Source of the DNA: Burhinus oedicnemus | Taxonomy: Eukaryota; Chordata; Aves; Charadriiformes; Burhinidae | Assembly: GCA_008921705.1 (NCBI GenBank) | Contig: VFFE01007656.1 | Coordinates: 241,013 to 305,012 of the forward strand | Direction of reading: 5' to 3' | Length of the DNA stretch: 64,000 nucleotides | Part shown: piece after piece, positions 37,030 through 48,900 of the stretch | How the letters are laid out: every line of letters begins with the position of its first letter | Numbering within the stretch: position 1 is the stretch's first letter | Notes under the pieces: model-generated | Database searches by the model: none | Told to the model about the DNA's origin: nothing | Seen by the model: the letters and a program-made list of their open reading frames with translations, nothing else | Made by a program: the position numbers and the translations under genes

Positions 37030-37240
37030 AATGAGGAAAAAATCGGTTTCAACAAGTTTTCATTTCCTCCTCTCCTCTTCTTAAACAGATATTCATAAAA
37101 CCCGTGTCTGTTTTCCCATGGCTAATTAGCAGTGCAGATAATAAGCTGGTTTCATGGAGTTAGCATGCATCAATGTCTCTGTTAACTGGGTTAATTACAC
37201 AGTGGATGGGCATTTGTTTCCTGTGAAGACAGACTGATGA
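37030..37240. promoter_or_regulatory. Candidate regulatory island with palindromic homeodomain sites
   Basis: AT-rich block containing the 10-bp palindrome GCTAATTAGC at 37121-37130 and a second TAATTA at 37192-37197 preceded by GTTAACTGGG. GAGTTAGCATGCATCAATG near 37158-37176 resembles a POU/TALE-type mixture. Regulatory role is inferred from motif density. Confidence 0.28.
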
Positions 37241-38159
37241 TGAGAACGTGTCTTGGTTTCCCAGCAGATGCCGCAGTGCTTGGGAACACGCAGCACTGAC
37301 CACGTCTGATGGGAGTATCTGTGGACTTCACCAGTGGTGTTCTTGGGACTTGTTCATGCTTCCTGCCAGCACCCATGGGCAAGGAGGGAGAGACGATGAG
37401 AGAAAGGGAAGGACAGATCTGCTCAGTGGCATTGAACTGCCAAGGTCCGACCAAGCCCTGAACTTGTTCAGCAGAGCCAGGGGAATACACTCTCTCCCCT
37501 TTCTGTGCCAGTAATTTGTCACACCTGCTTCTAGAGTTACCAACCACTGATCTGCAGCCAACAAGCCAAACTTCATCTCAGCTTGCTCCATTCAGCCTGT
37601 CCTGCTGAGTCTCAGAGCAGCTCTCTGGGGCAGTGAATGGTGCAACGGGACAAGGAGAGGAGGAAAGAAGTGGGAATATAATTGCTCTCTTGAGTGGGAG
37701 CACCCTGAGCAAGATACCCCTCACCGGACAGCAAGGCCTGCGGGCGTCTGTGAGCGTTTTGCCAGGAGAGCTCCCATCACAAGTCCCTCTCTGCCAGAAG
37801 ACATCCACAGGCTCTGGGCACGCAGAGCGCTGCTGTCAGCGCAGGCTCCAGCAGCCGAGCAGCTGGTCAGAGCTGTGCCCGCAGAGGTGGTGCAGTCAGC
37901 ACCTGCGTGGCACAAACCACCTCCAGTTCAGGCGCTGGGTGTTCTGCAGATTTCAAGCAGGTAGCTGGAGGCACCATCACCAAAATCAAACCCGAGCGTT
38001 CCCAGCCACAGCTCACTCACCGTCCCTGCTGCTCCCTGCAGTATTTTAGCATTCAGCCTCGCTTTTCCCATTTCCCATTATCTCTGACAGCTGGGTAAAG
38101 CGCATGACCCCCAGCACCGTCACAGGGATGCTGCATGCTGCTCCTCCATGCGGGCCAGT
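37241..38159. other. Unique non-coding DNA
   Basis: GC-richer than average from 37740 on. No gene or repeat recognised. Confidence 0.5.
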
Positions 38160-38220
38160 ACTGGGGGGCGAGGGGGGGCCAGGGAGCTCACCGGTGCCAT
38201 GCTGTTGCCATGCCAACCCC
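38160..38220 (+). promoter_or_regulatory. RFX X-box-like site beside G-run cluster
   Basis: GTTGCCATGCCAAC at 38204-38217 matches the palindromic RFX X-box GTTGCCATGGCAAC with one mismatch. Just upstream, G runs at 38163-38168, 38172-38178 and 38182-38184 can form a G-quadruplex. RFX factors bind such sites at ciliary and other promoters or enhancers. No transcription start or coding exon is recognisable beside it, so function is inference. Confidence 0.35.
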
Positions 38221-41200
38221 ATCCCCACTCTGCCGCATCCTGCCGGGTGTCCTGCCTCCCTGGCTTGTTCTGGCAGGTTTTCCTCCCTTTCCAGGAGGTG
38301 GAGAAGGGTTACAGCAATAACCTCTCTGATGGGGAGTGGGGAGGGAAGGTGGAAAGGCCTGCATTTTCCCTTCAGTGGGTGCATGTAGTTAATTCAGGTG
38401 GGGAAGAACATTTCCCCCCTAGGCCCCAGAGGCAAACTCTAGGTGTGAGCTAGGGGATGGAGCTGCAGAGGGATGGCTCTTCAGTGGGTAGAAATCCATT
38501 TCATTTCTCCAGCACCTATCACAAGGCAGTGCAGTGTGCCCAGGTCCTGGCTGCACTCACACTCCCCAGTTGCAGTCTGACCTCCAGCAAGAGGAAGAGA
38601 TACAAATAAAACTGGAAAGCATTTCAATATGCCATGTGGCTGGCTAACTAAACAGGAAGAAAATCTGGGTTCTCTCAGTTTTCATTCTTAAAATGCCCCA
38701 GGAGATTGTGTGTGCATGCACAAGACAGTACAGTGTACACACACATGGAGAGAGACCAAAAGAAAGTGTGAATACATGGTCAGCCTTCAAAGGGTTAAGA
38801 GCAACATCTCTGTTGGCAGAGGAGAGAAAGGAGAGATGAATTCACAGGCTCAAGAGCAATTTCAGAATCCACTCAAGCTTCATGCCACTCTGTGAAGTCT
38901 TAGTGCACCTCAACTAGATCAGAAATTGGTTTACATTCCCTTCTATGTGTTTATGAGTTTGTAAAAGCTGATTTATTTTATTCCATTGCTACTCCAGGAT
39001 ATTATAGCAAAGGCTATTGGGAGAAGAACTAGGATTCATTATAAAGTTGCTTAAACAAAGTCACTGCTATCAGAATTGCTGGATCGCATAGTATTTTATT
39101 TTTATTGCACTGCAAGGAAATACCTTGGCAGCAGAGCTAACTTTGGCCAAGCATCTGATGGGGGATGGTGGAACAGTGGTCAGATGCAGTCAGTAGAAAA
39201 ATTACTTTTCACTTCTCAGAGGACACAATTTCACCTGGAGGGTTTCAAACTAGATTCCATACTTGCTTGCACAGTGGCTATGATTCCCCTTTTTCTATCA
39301 CTGTTGGAGAAAAGACACCAGGCTAAATGGATCCTGGGTCTGTCCCAAACAACTAGACTTATTTTAACCATAGTGTGTGGGCTGGTGTTATAGGCACAAA
39401 GATACTGGCTTTCCTGTAGTACTTCGCATCCTCTCGAACCATGTGCCAGGCTCTGCATGTGCTAGGCTCTGCACAGACATAGGGCAGCAGCAACACTTGT
39501 GTGCACAGCACACGAGCTGCTTCTCACTCTGAAAGGCTAAGGAAGCTGTCCCTTCTGCTGTGACCCACGAGCTTCCATTGAAAACAGCATCTTTCACCTC
39601 TCCTTTCATCTCTTCAGTCTCCCTAGTCTCAACCTCTTCGCCTCCTTTCTGCTCCCTCCTTCCCAAATGCTTTTCTCATGTCAGTTTTGCCTTGCTCAAT
39701 CAAGAGGTTCACAAGCAAAACCCAATTGTAAAACAATTTGAAAGCAATTTTGCAGCTGCCTCATGATAAGAGGCAGAGCTAGTATCAGGGATGTTCGCTT
39801 TAGAACCACGATGCACAGAAATAATTATCTCAGCTCATGAAGAGAGAGAGAGGGAGAGAGAGAAAGAGAAAAAACATATGCAGCACGTGCCCAGATGGTC
39901 TGGCTGGCTCCTGTCTGGATTTCTGAGTTGCTGTCAAATCATCTTGGATGCCTGTGTTTTTCCCAAGACATCTGGAGAAAGTTCTCCCTTAAGAAATAGA
40001 TGCTGTAAACCACTCCGTGCACAAGTTCACTGCACTGATTTGCCCACTGCATAGATGTGGCCCAATTACTTCTTTGACACCAGACCAGCTTCACTCAGCT
40101 GATCTAAGTGCTGTATTTACACCCTCAGATCAGAAGGAAGTGAATTAGAAAATCATGGTATTACACACATCCATCATTGTGAATCATTACTCATTGATTA
40201 ATTTCCTCCGTTATTCTTTATGTTTGTTAGCATATCTGAGCTCTTTGAGGAGCGACTGTGCTTCTTCATGCCTGTGCAGTGCACAGCACAACTAGTCTCT
40301 GGTCTCAACTAGCTTCAGATGATGCTACAATAAGAGAACGGAATCATTAAAAACTGCTGTGACATATTGAAAACTCATATCTTTTCTCTGAAACTAGAGT
40401 AAAAATAACACTCTTCTCCCCTAAAGCTAAACCCAAATGCCGCCACTTCTAAAACTTTCACTATAACTTTCTGATCCAGATCTGAAAATTGCCTGTCAAA
40501 TCAAGCCAACAAATTGCAGCACTGCCCTTCCTCTGCTAATTCTGTGCCAAGATCAGCGTTCCTGCCTGAGCTGCAGAAGGAACTGAATGAATAAACAGTG
40601 TTTGCCTTCAAATTCTGCACCTTTTCCTCCAAAGATGACAGCAGATAATCACACACGCTCTTGATTTAATAGATGATTCTGGAGAAGATTAAAGCTGAAA
40701 GGAATAGGCCATATATGAGGAACTTTTGTCCGTACGTGGGAGGGATTTCCTAGGCAGCTTTACAAGGGCAGCCACAGAGTCTGAAGGAGTGGACAGAGGT
40801 TTCCTCTGTCACCTGAGAAAAAGTAGTTTCTTATATGAGGTATGTCTCAAAACCCTAGGGAAGCAAAAGAAGAAATTCCCTGGATCAGAGGCCAGAGGCC
40901 AGCAAAGGACCAAGCCCTTTAAGTCCCCACAACACAAGAATCTTCAGCAGAAGGCATGCCCCAAATGCCTGGACACACAGCTCCAGAGATACTGTCATGC
41001 CTTAACACATTCTACTTCAGAAGTACTTGCAGATCAACTTTCAGATCAGAAATGTGTAAGTGGTACACAGCCCATGCCAGGGAGCAGCTTTCTGCCACAA
41101 AAACCCAACACGAGGTCTGTATTATCCTTTTCTTTCTGAATCTGAATTTCACAGGCATTCCCACTTATGCAGTGTTTACTTGTGCCTGGTCACTGCCCAG

Positions 41201-42177
41201 TTACTTTCAATAATCTAAGAGGCCTTCCCCAAATGTGCAAAGCAGAGCTCTGTACAAAAACAGGACATGGTGTAGAATGCACTTAAGGATGAAATGCAAC
41301 CTGGACATCGGTAGCACAGTCCCTTAAAAATCAGTGGGGGTGATATCATGACACTTGCATAAGAAATTTTGCCCTTCCTAAGGATAGAGTGATTGAAATC
41401 TTAGAAATAATAAAATTGGATTGGGTAGATGGAATTACTAAAAGAATCTCAGCAGTCAGGAAAGAACCATGAGCTGTTCCTCACACGGCTCCCTCAAAAA
41501 CTCTTCCCCAGCATCTGACTGGAGAATGTGCCACCTTCATTTGTATGCAGCCCATGGACTTCAGTCAAATACCTTGCACAGTCTTTTATTATTGCTGTTA
41601 TACTCGGGGATGAATTCAAACAACTTCTGTTAGCAATTGTGAGCAGAAAACCAGACAGAAAAGGAAAAGCACATACCTGCCTAGGGACTGACCTCCTGCC
41701 TCCCCAAGCTGTCTGACACTGCAAGTGGCCCCAGATGGGGGAACAACCTGCACAGAGCCCCAGTCACAGGTAGGGCCAGCAGATTAGCTGCACATCCCTA
41801 CAGGATAACAACAGCCCTGACAGTGCCCTGTGGTGCTGGAAACTGACCCAAAGGAGAGAGTAAGCCAGGCACATTCAGGATTCCTGAAATACAAAATCTG
41901 TCCCTGCTTGTAATAACTCCAGAAATTGTCATAGGTGCTTCAGAGCTGGTCCTAAATCTGGACTTCTCTTTAGAAATGAGACGTTCTGCCTGCCTGGAAC
42001 CATGGCTTGCCAAAGGTCATCCTCAGCCAGGGGATATTATTCAGATTCATTCTTCATTCCTTCTTCAGGCAAAATCCTGATTTAAGGACTCCTGCCCCTT
42101 GACTGGCAAATGAAGTCTGAGTGAAAACAGTGGATGTCAGTGCTCTGTCAGTGGCATGCTGAATGGGGTCCCATGTT
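38221..42177. other. Unique non-coding DNA
   Basis: AT-rich around 38930-39120 and 40180-40450. A GA repeat at 39838-39874 is listed separately. A 137-codon plus-strand frame at 40726-41139 has no recognisable family. No transposable element recognised. Confidence 0.5.
39838..39874 (+). repeat. GA dinucleotide/purine repeat
   Basis: Interrupted (GA)n with a GGGA break, passing into GAAAGAGAAAAAA. Confidence 0.9.
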
Positions 42178-42195
42178 GGGGTTGGGTTGGGTGGG
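42178..42195 (+). other. Compact G-quadruplex motif
   Basis: GGGGTTGGGTTGGGTGGG: four G runs with loops of two, two and one bases, an arrangement that meets the strict G3+N1-7 pattern and usually folds stably. The GGGTT phrasing is reminiscent of, but not the same as, the telomere unit TTAGGG. Confidence 0.8.
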
Positions 42196-43364
42196 CACTG
42201 CGTCTGGGTACTGACACCTCCCTAATTGTCTTGTTGGGTCAAATGGGTTCTGCAGCTTTTTGAAACTCCAAATCCCTAGAAACAAATACTCCTGAAGAGA
42301 CAGAATATGCCTAAACTTGCTATCCAAGTGTCTGTTCCAAACTCTGAGCTGAAATACAAAAAAGACAAACTGTGCACCTATTAGCACCGCATCAATATCA
42401 TTTAAAGCCCCATTCTGAGGACGGCCTGGCAGCCCTATTAATGGACCTAATTTCCCCACGTCTCTGAATGGACATAAATAATTGTGCAGTTCTGGCCCTT
42501 CCTGCTCCATCCTCTCCAGCCAGACAGATTCTTTCTTGTTCTTTCCCTAGATTTGGCTTCAGGATGCAAACACCATTTATGGTCACTGATTGTTCAAAAG
42601 GCCAAGTGTATAATGTACCATAAAATGAGATTTTTAATACGCAGTGGGAGATTAGAGCAGCTCTGTTTTGTTAAAGCAGACTGTTTTCCCACACTTCAGC
42701 GATCCCCAGCTCCTATAGCTTGCCACTAGGTTCAGGAGAACCTGGTGTGGGGAGAACACACACTGACACAGCATGGAATTAGCCTTAATGATTCTGTCTT
42801 CTGCTATTGTTTTTACCACTTTGTCTTCAGATTTTTGCCTTGCAAGGCTGCTCTTGCTCCTAACGCTTTGGAGATGGAAGAGTTACAGGGGAGGATTCGG
42901 GAGCAACCAGCAGGCCGGGTCCCAGCTCGTTGGAAGAGGAGGGTGTCTGGTTAATGGATGCAGCGTGGTACTTTGGTGCCTGGAGAGCAAGGCTCCAGGC
43001 AGCGCAGGGAGAGCTCAAGACCATTGCTTTAGCCCTGCATGCTGCTTGCATGGGATTGCCCATGGGCAAGAGGTGGCTCAGTGACCTCCAGCAGAGATGT
43101 ACCAACAAAGGCCCTGTCCTGGACAGGCCAGCTTTCTCCTGGCCACCTCTGCGGAGGAGAGACCCTGGTGAAAGACGCAAGAGGAGGGGAAGCTCTACAA
43201 ATACAGATGGCAGGCTTGGCACCTCACAGCTCTGGAACGTCATTCCCATGAAGCAAAGCTGAAGGATCAATATTATTCTCCATGTAACCCAAAGGTTGGG
43301 AAATTAGCAAAGCCGAGTCTGGGGAACAGACTGCAAGCAAGGGAGAGAAAAATCTATCATCAAT
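42196..43364. other. Unique non-coding DNA
   Basis: No repeat family recognised. Frames of 103-136 codons on both strands near 42773-43270 overlap one another in a GC-rich stretch and are read as chance. Confidence 0.5.
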
Positions 43365-43930
43365 TAATCACAATAGGGCATCTTTTCTCAGACTTCTGTA
43401 AAACTCTAGTGTGATAATTTAGTGGTGAGAATATCCTCTAATGAGCTTCAAGGAAACTGCAGTCATCTTAATGGGCTTCTTAATGAAGAATCATTTAGGT
43501 TTTTATTAACACTGTTTGGTAGCTATTCGGAGCTGGATGAACATGAATAATTGCTTCAAATGTTCAAACACAAGCGCTCTAATGGGCCTCTGTTTGGTGC
43601 TTGAAGGGATATCACAATTTTGGTCTTTGGGAAGTGTATCCAGAAAGAAGATTTTATTTTGGTTCCTAAACAGAATTTCCAGCACATCAAGCTCCGTGTC
43701 AAGTGCCATTGGTACCATATGGTTCCCAGATGTTCTCGCAACCAAAGACAGTTTGAAGATCCAGTGGAAACTACCAGTGGATGTCACCTTTGAATCTCGT
43801 ACAGGGTTTGCTCTAGGTTCAATCAATGCTCACTTACAACAACGTCTGCCAAGTCATTCCAATTTCTCATTCTGCTCCTACCTGTTATTTTCTGTTGTAA
43901 TCCTTTTTAAGTCCCGACACAACGTCTAGT
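43365..43930. promoter_or_regulatory. Candidate conserved block, open on both strands
   Basis: The left part (43365-43560) is AT-rich, with repeated TTAATGGGCTTC/TCTAATGAGCTTC-type words and TTTTTATTAACAC. The right part (43516-43929 plus strand, 43506-43826 minus strand) is open on both strands without stop codons for over 100 codons, with no domain recognisable in either frame. Even texture and few CpG suggest constrained non-coding sequence rather than an exon. Confidence 0.22.
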
Positions 43931-45354
43931 CCAATGAAGGAAAGTCTCCCATTGGCTTCAAAGGTCTGTGACCCAGTCTCATAGTCAACAGAGACTGTGA
44001 AGTCCCTGCGATTTTTGTCATTCCTGATTCCACTCTGGATTCTAAAACCTCATGCCTGGTGTAAGATGCCTGTTGACAAAAAGGGGAAAAACAAGATCAT
44101 GACACACTAGTTGAGATAGACTGGGAGAGGAGAAGGGAACTTATTGTCATTTCCTATCACAATTTACCTAGCTAATGGGCAATCTGTTTTGTGGGCATCA
44201 CAAGTCTAATATCAGTAAAGAAGTTTCAGTTAATAAAGCCAAGAGTTTCATGCTCTGCGCAGCCATGTGGGATTTGTTCATTGTATCACACAGTTGCAGC
44301 CCCCAGAAAGGCTCGCGGCTGATCTTGCCGGTAGACCTCAGTTTCAAATGTCAGCAGCTCATGGGAAATCTGTCTTTATAGTTATGAGAATGGCTTCAGA
44401 TAGAGATAATTACATCCAAGGGTATAGCGATCAGGCAGTTTTATAAGCAGGGATAATGCAAGAGGCAAAAGAGGTGCTAAGACAGGGAGTAGAAGAGGTT
44501 ATTTTTTCTTTCCCTTGGCCTAGCTTTGCTGGAGGAGTTTTCTGCCAACTTTCTCTGATCACCTCCCTCCAGCCCTGTTCACTGCGTTCCCTAGGACTGG
44601 TGTGAGCACCAGGCATTGTCCTGCCTCTGCACAGCCTAATGCCTTCACCTCCATCAGCAAGGATGACTGGTGAGCATTGCTATGAGGGGTGCCGAAGCCG
44701 CCCTCTGAATTCTGCTCTTTCTCCTGTAACACCGCCACATCAGTATGGTCCTGGACAGGGAAAGGCTGCCCGGACTCCCATCCCTCTGATCTGAGTGCTG
44801 TGCTGATGAGGCAGGGGAGCACAGTAAGTCCAGCAGCTGTTTCCCAACTCCCATGCCATATCTGGATAGATGGAACAGAGCTCAGGAGAAATCAGAGCTG
44901 CCTTCCCCCTCACCCTGATCGTTCATGCAGTCACTCTCTCTCTCTCCCATGAAGGCTGTTCAGCTCTGTAGGTGGGCTGAATCATCCTCAGGAGGTGTTT
45001 ATCCTTTCCTCTGTATTGCAGAGGAAGTAAGGGGACAACTCTCCTAACATGGCACCTGATAAATGAATCAGACCTTTCCTCACCATCTGCCTCTATTTCC
45101 CCAGCCCAGCTGTTCATATCACAAGCTGTAAGAGGCAGGGATTCTCCCTGTCCTGTAGCCCTTGGTGCTGCTGAGCCTCAGCGGGAAGCTCCAGCTCCTT
45201 TCCTTACACCATTAACTGGGTCAGTAGCCGCAGGCAGAGGTTCTGGCCTTAGCCTCCCTGTGTACATCAATCTCTCCCTGGCCTGAGTGAGAGGCTTTGC
45301 CTAACTATAAGCTTTGTAAGGGACATCTGAATTTGTCCCTAAGAGACCAGCAGT
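43931..45354. other. Unique non-coding DNA
   Basis: At 43930-43965, AATGAAGGAAAGTCTCCCAT then TGGCTTCAAAGG resembles the 'cattgacttcaatggg' word of old sauropsid repeats, too short to classify. No gene recognised. Confidence 0.45.
44933..44947 (+). repeat. Short CT dinucleotide repeat
   Basis: Seven CT units. Confidence 0.85.
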
Positions 45355-45910
45355 TGGGAAAGACAGAAATAACCATGAAATTATTGTCTTAATCTATATG
45401 CTGCTAACTGTGCAATCAGAGGGCCAGCAGTTACCGTACCATTATGGAGTTAATTAAATGGGTATCTCTTCCTTTAAACATAAAACACTACCAGGAGGTA
45501 CCTGCTGCATGTTGGATTTCAGAGAAATAAACAAGACAAAAAAGGGGCAATGGAAACGAGCTATTTTAGATTAATGAGGAAAAAGGAAAGGGTGTTCATC
45601 ATTTTCTTTTCTGATGCTCCAGTTTGCTAGATGCCAGGAGTTGACCTCTTGTTTAATTTCCAAGATCTGTGCCTCAGTGCAGTGGAAGCAGCAAGGGAGG
45701 GCTTTTGCCAAATTCAATAGAATTAGTCAATAATATTTCATTAATACAGAGGCAGTATCACAAGCTTTTAAGTGTGGACACAGTAATCACAATTTATTTT
45801 CAAGCTAGTTTTATTGTCCCTGTACAGCTGGCAGTAAAATAAATGGTAATATTACCATTATAATTAATCTCTAACCTTGAAATTCTAGTAATGGCTGAGA
45901 AAAGAAAAGG
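45355..45910. promoter_or_regulatory. Strong candidate conserved non-coding island with 18-bp palindrome
   Basis: About 550 bp of AT-rich, non-repetitive sequence between GC-richer flanks. It contains TTAATTAA at 45450-45457, ATTAGTCAATAATATTTCAT near 45723-45742, the perfect palindrome AATGGTAATATTACCATT at 45842-45859, and TAATTA at 45861-45866. The density and variety of homeodomain-type words and the long palindrome next to a TAATTA make this one of the best enhancer-like stretches in the window. Conservation across birds would be the deciding test. Confidence 0.38.
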
Positions 45911-48900
45911 AAGCTATCTTTAAGGAGGAAGGTTCTGGGGAAGTATTACATGCAGGTGGATTTATTCCACTTTCAATTAAGACTAACACTTCTGTTACTC
46001 TATCAACTTTGATTTGCCAGCATCTTTCTCTAGTTTTACTGAAAGCAGAAATTAGGTTCCTCTGTTTCTAATGGAGTCAACACCAGATTAAAAGTGTATT
46101 TACCCAAAGAGTTCATGAGTGCTTTGCGCTTCATTTGAATGCTCCTAATTTACATGATTTTAAGGATAGCAGTTCCTGCAGTTTGTTTGAATTCTCCTTT
46201 GAGATAATCCAATGTACCACCAGCTCCTGCCCCTTCATGATCTGATCCACTCAGTTTATGTACAAATCATCTTGGGGTCATTAGTCAAATTTCTCCTTAA
46301 AAACAATGAGTTAAGGACTTTCTGATCTTGGGATCTGAGGTCCCAAAGCCTTCACTCTGGAACCTGAATAAGAGAGTGCAACTTTCTGGTGGCCTCTGAG
46401 TATTTTTGAACCAAGCTGTGCAGTCACCAGCAAGTGACTGTCCATACTTCAGGATCTGCTACTTCTGTGGAATAAAGTGACCGCTTTCTCAGTCAAGCAA
46501 AGACTGAGCACATGAGGGACCAAATTCCCTCTTACTAACAAATCAAAGCTGCAGCAAAAAGGAGGCTTTCTCCCCTCACTGCCTGGTGTTTCTACCTGTT
46601 TCTCTACTTCCACTGCTCTCACACCTCCCCAGTGCTGTATCAGGCTCTTCCTTCCTCCCAGCAATTTCCCGGGCTTCTCCATAAAGCTCCGTGTGATTCT
46701 TGTCAGTGCTTGCAGAAGTTACTCCCAAAGGACAAGCAAATTACTTGCAATTTCTCTCCCTTCTACAACATTTCTTCATCTCACTTGTGATAGAGTCTAC
46801 AAGCTAGCACTTTCCAGCACTCAGGTAGCCTATCTCCAAACATCCTGCAAGTCAATTTGAAAGTCTAAAGCTTGCAGGTTCCTACCACAGAGGAGCTGCA
46901 GATCTTGCATGGCAGATGACCACCCCTTTTGTCTGCTTCAAGGGCCCTCCTCCACTTCCCTGGCTTCTCCTCAACAAATTAACAATTACCATTTAGCAAA
47001 GGTAAGCTCACGAGATTTTCCAGCCACAGGAGATCCATCTGTTGCACTACAGCCTGTGGGTAAACTACCTACTGCAATCAAGCCTGTGTTTCCTACACAG
47101 AGAGGTCCAACAGGCTGAGATTAGCATAGATCCAAAGAAATCCAAAACATCGTACCTAATCTCCTGTAAAAACAGGGTGGAAAAAAATCATCAGCTGTCC
47201 AAGGCACATAGTAAGGTTTGAATCATGCTCTACGCTGGACAGAAAACCTAGAGTCTTGAGAGTGATAGAGACAGTTTTTAGACTAGGCAACTAGACATTA
47301 TTCAAACTTCCACCCTCTCTATTGCTAATTAATCTAGACTCCCACTCCTATACTGAGATTCACTGTAGAATTTCCTCTCTGACTGCTCCTGCTTGGGTTT
47401 CCAAGGAAGATTCCCCCATCTATTGGGGTGTGATAGCTTGATTCATTTTTGGCTCACTTCCCTGCATGCCTAAGTGATGGACAATGTGTCTGGAAGCCAG
47501 TATAGAATAATAACATTAACTCTGTGTCTAGCAAACAGACTAAACTTAAGAGGATGCTGCCAAAGAAACCCTGAGGAAGAGAAAGTGATGAAAATATAAA
47601 TTATTAGAAAGAGATAAGAAACAAAGAGCCTAAACCTGTCCAGGGAGAAAGGAAATGAAAGTAGGAAAGTGGTATTCAGTGGGTTTAAATCAACTCACTG
47701 ATTATCACAGATTGCCACCAGCTGAAGATCTGCCTCCCTGGATGCTGCTGGGAGGTGCTCAGCCCTCTGCAGCCTGAATCCTACAAGCTTTTTCCAGCAT
47801 TAAGACTGTGGAGCCTGAGTTTGTTCTGTTACGGTCTTGCATCAGAGTGTGTTGATCTCTAACGCAGTCCCTTTGTATCCCCTCTTCAGATGCAGGCAAA
47901 AGAGGAAGGAACAGAATTTGGAAAGGGCCAGATGATTTTTGGTCCTGTGCTCTCCCAGCTTACAGACTGTAGTGCCAGTTTACATCTGAGACACGAACCC
48001 CTCCCTCTTTCCCAAATGAACACAGATGGTACAATGTTATCAGGGCAACACCAGAGTGCTGTTTGCTTCACCCTGGCATTTTAATGTCCTCTATCAAAGC
48101 TCTTCCTCAGGATGATCCAACTTGCAGCCCTCATTCTGGGGCTCACCATTGCCTCCCCTGCATCTAGGACCCCAACACTAAGCGTGCCCTCTTTCTTTGC
48201 TCTGTATGGTCAGTCCATCCTGGAGGACGGCTCAGGCATGAATATGATCAGATTTGCGAACATATGTGTGTGCTTGTGTAGTTAAAAGTTCCCCTTACAA
48301 ACACATTCCTCAGACATGGATAGGTTTCCCCATCCTAGAAGGATGAATTTATGGAAGTGGAGAAAGTTTTTTTAAATTATTAAATATAAATGTAAATAGG
48401 AGAAAGGGTTCCTTTGAATAAATTGTGTTATTTATGCTCAGCCCTGGAAAAATGGGCAGCAGGTTAGGATCTGCTTGCAAATCAAAAGCATTTGTTTTCC
48501 TGGTAGTTGATGCAAGTAACATAAATATGCTTTACATTTTAGAAGGAAGCTTATGAAATATTAAAGCCAAATTCCCAGGTCTCATCTCCTATTGAAATGG
48601 AGTGCTCTTGAGGGACACTGGAGGATATTGTGGTGGTAAAGCACAAGAAGGCTGAGGTGTGCGTGCAAGACAGAGGAAACAAAGTATGGAAAGGGATGGC
48701 TGGGGAGACAGTTGTATTTACGCAGAGGAAGAGATGACAAGAGGGAGGGATGGATGGGTGAAAAGAGAAAGGAGCATGTAGAATGTTTGTGTCTCCAAGG
48801 AGAGTTTCCCCCTCTCCCATTCCCCGTGTGTGTGCATGGTGCGGACTATCTGTGTGTGTCGGGGGGTGGATTCTCCCAAGGGACAATAACAAAAAAGGAG

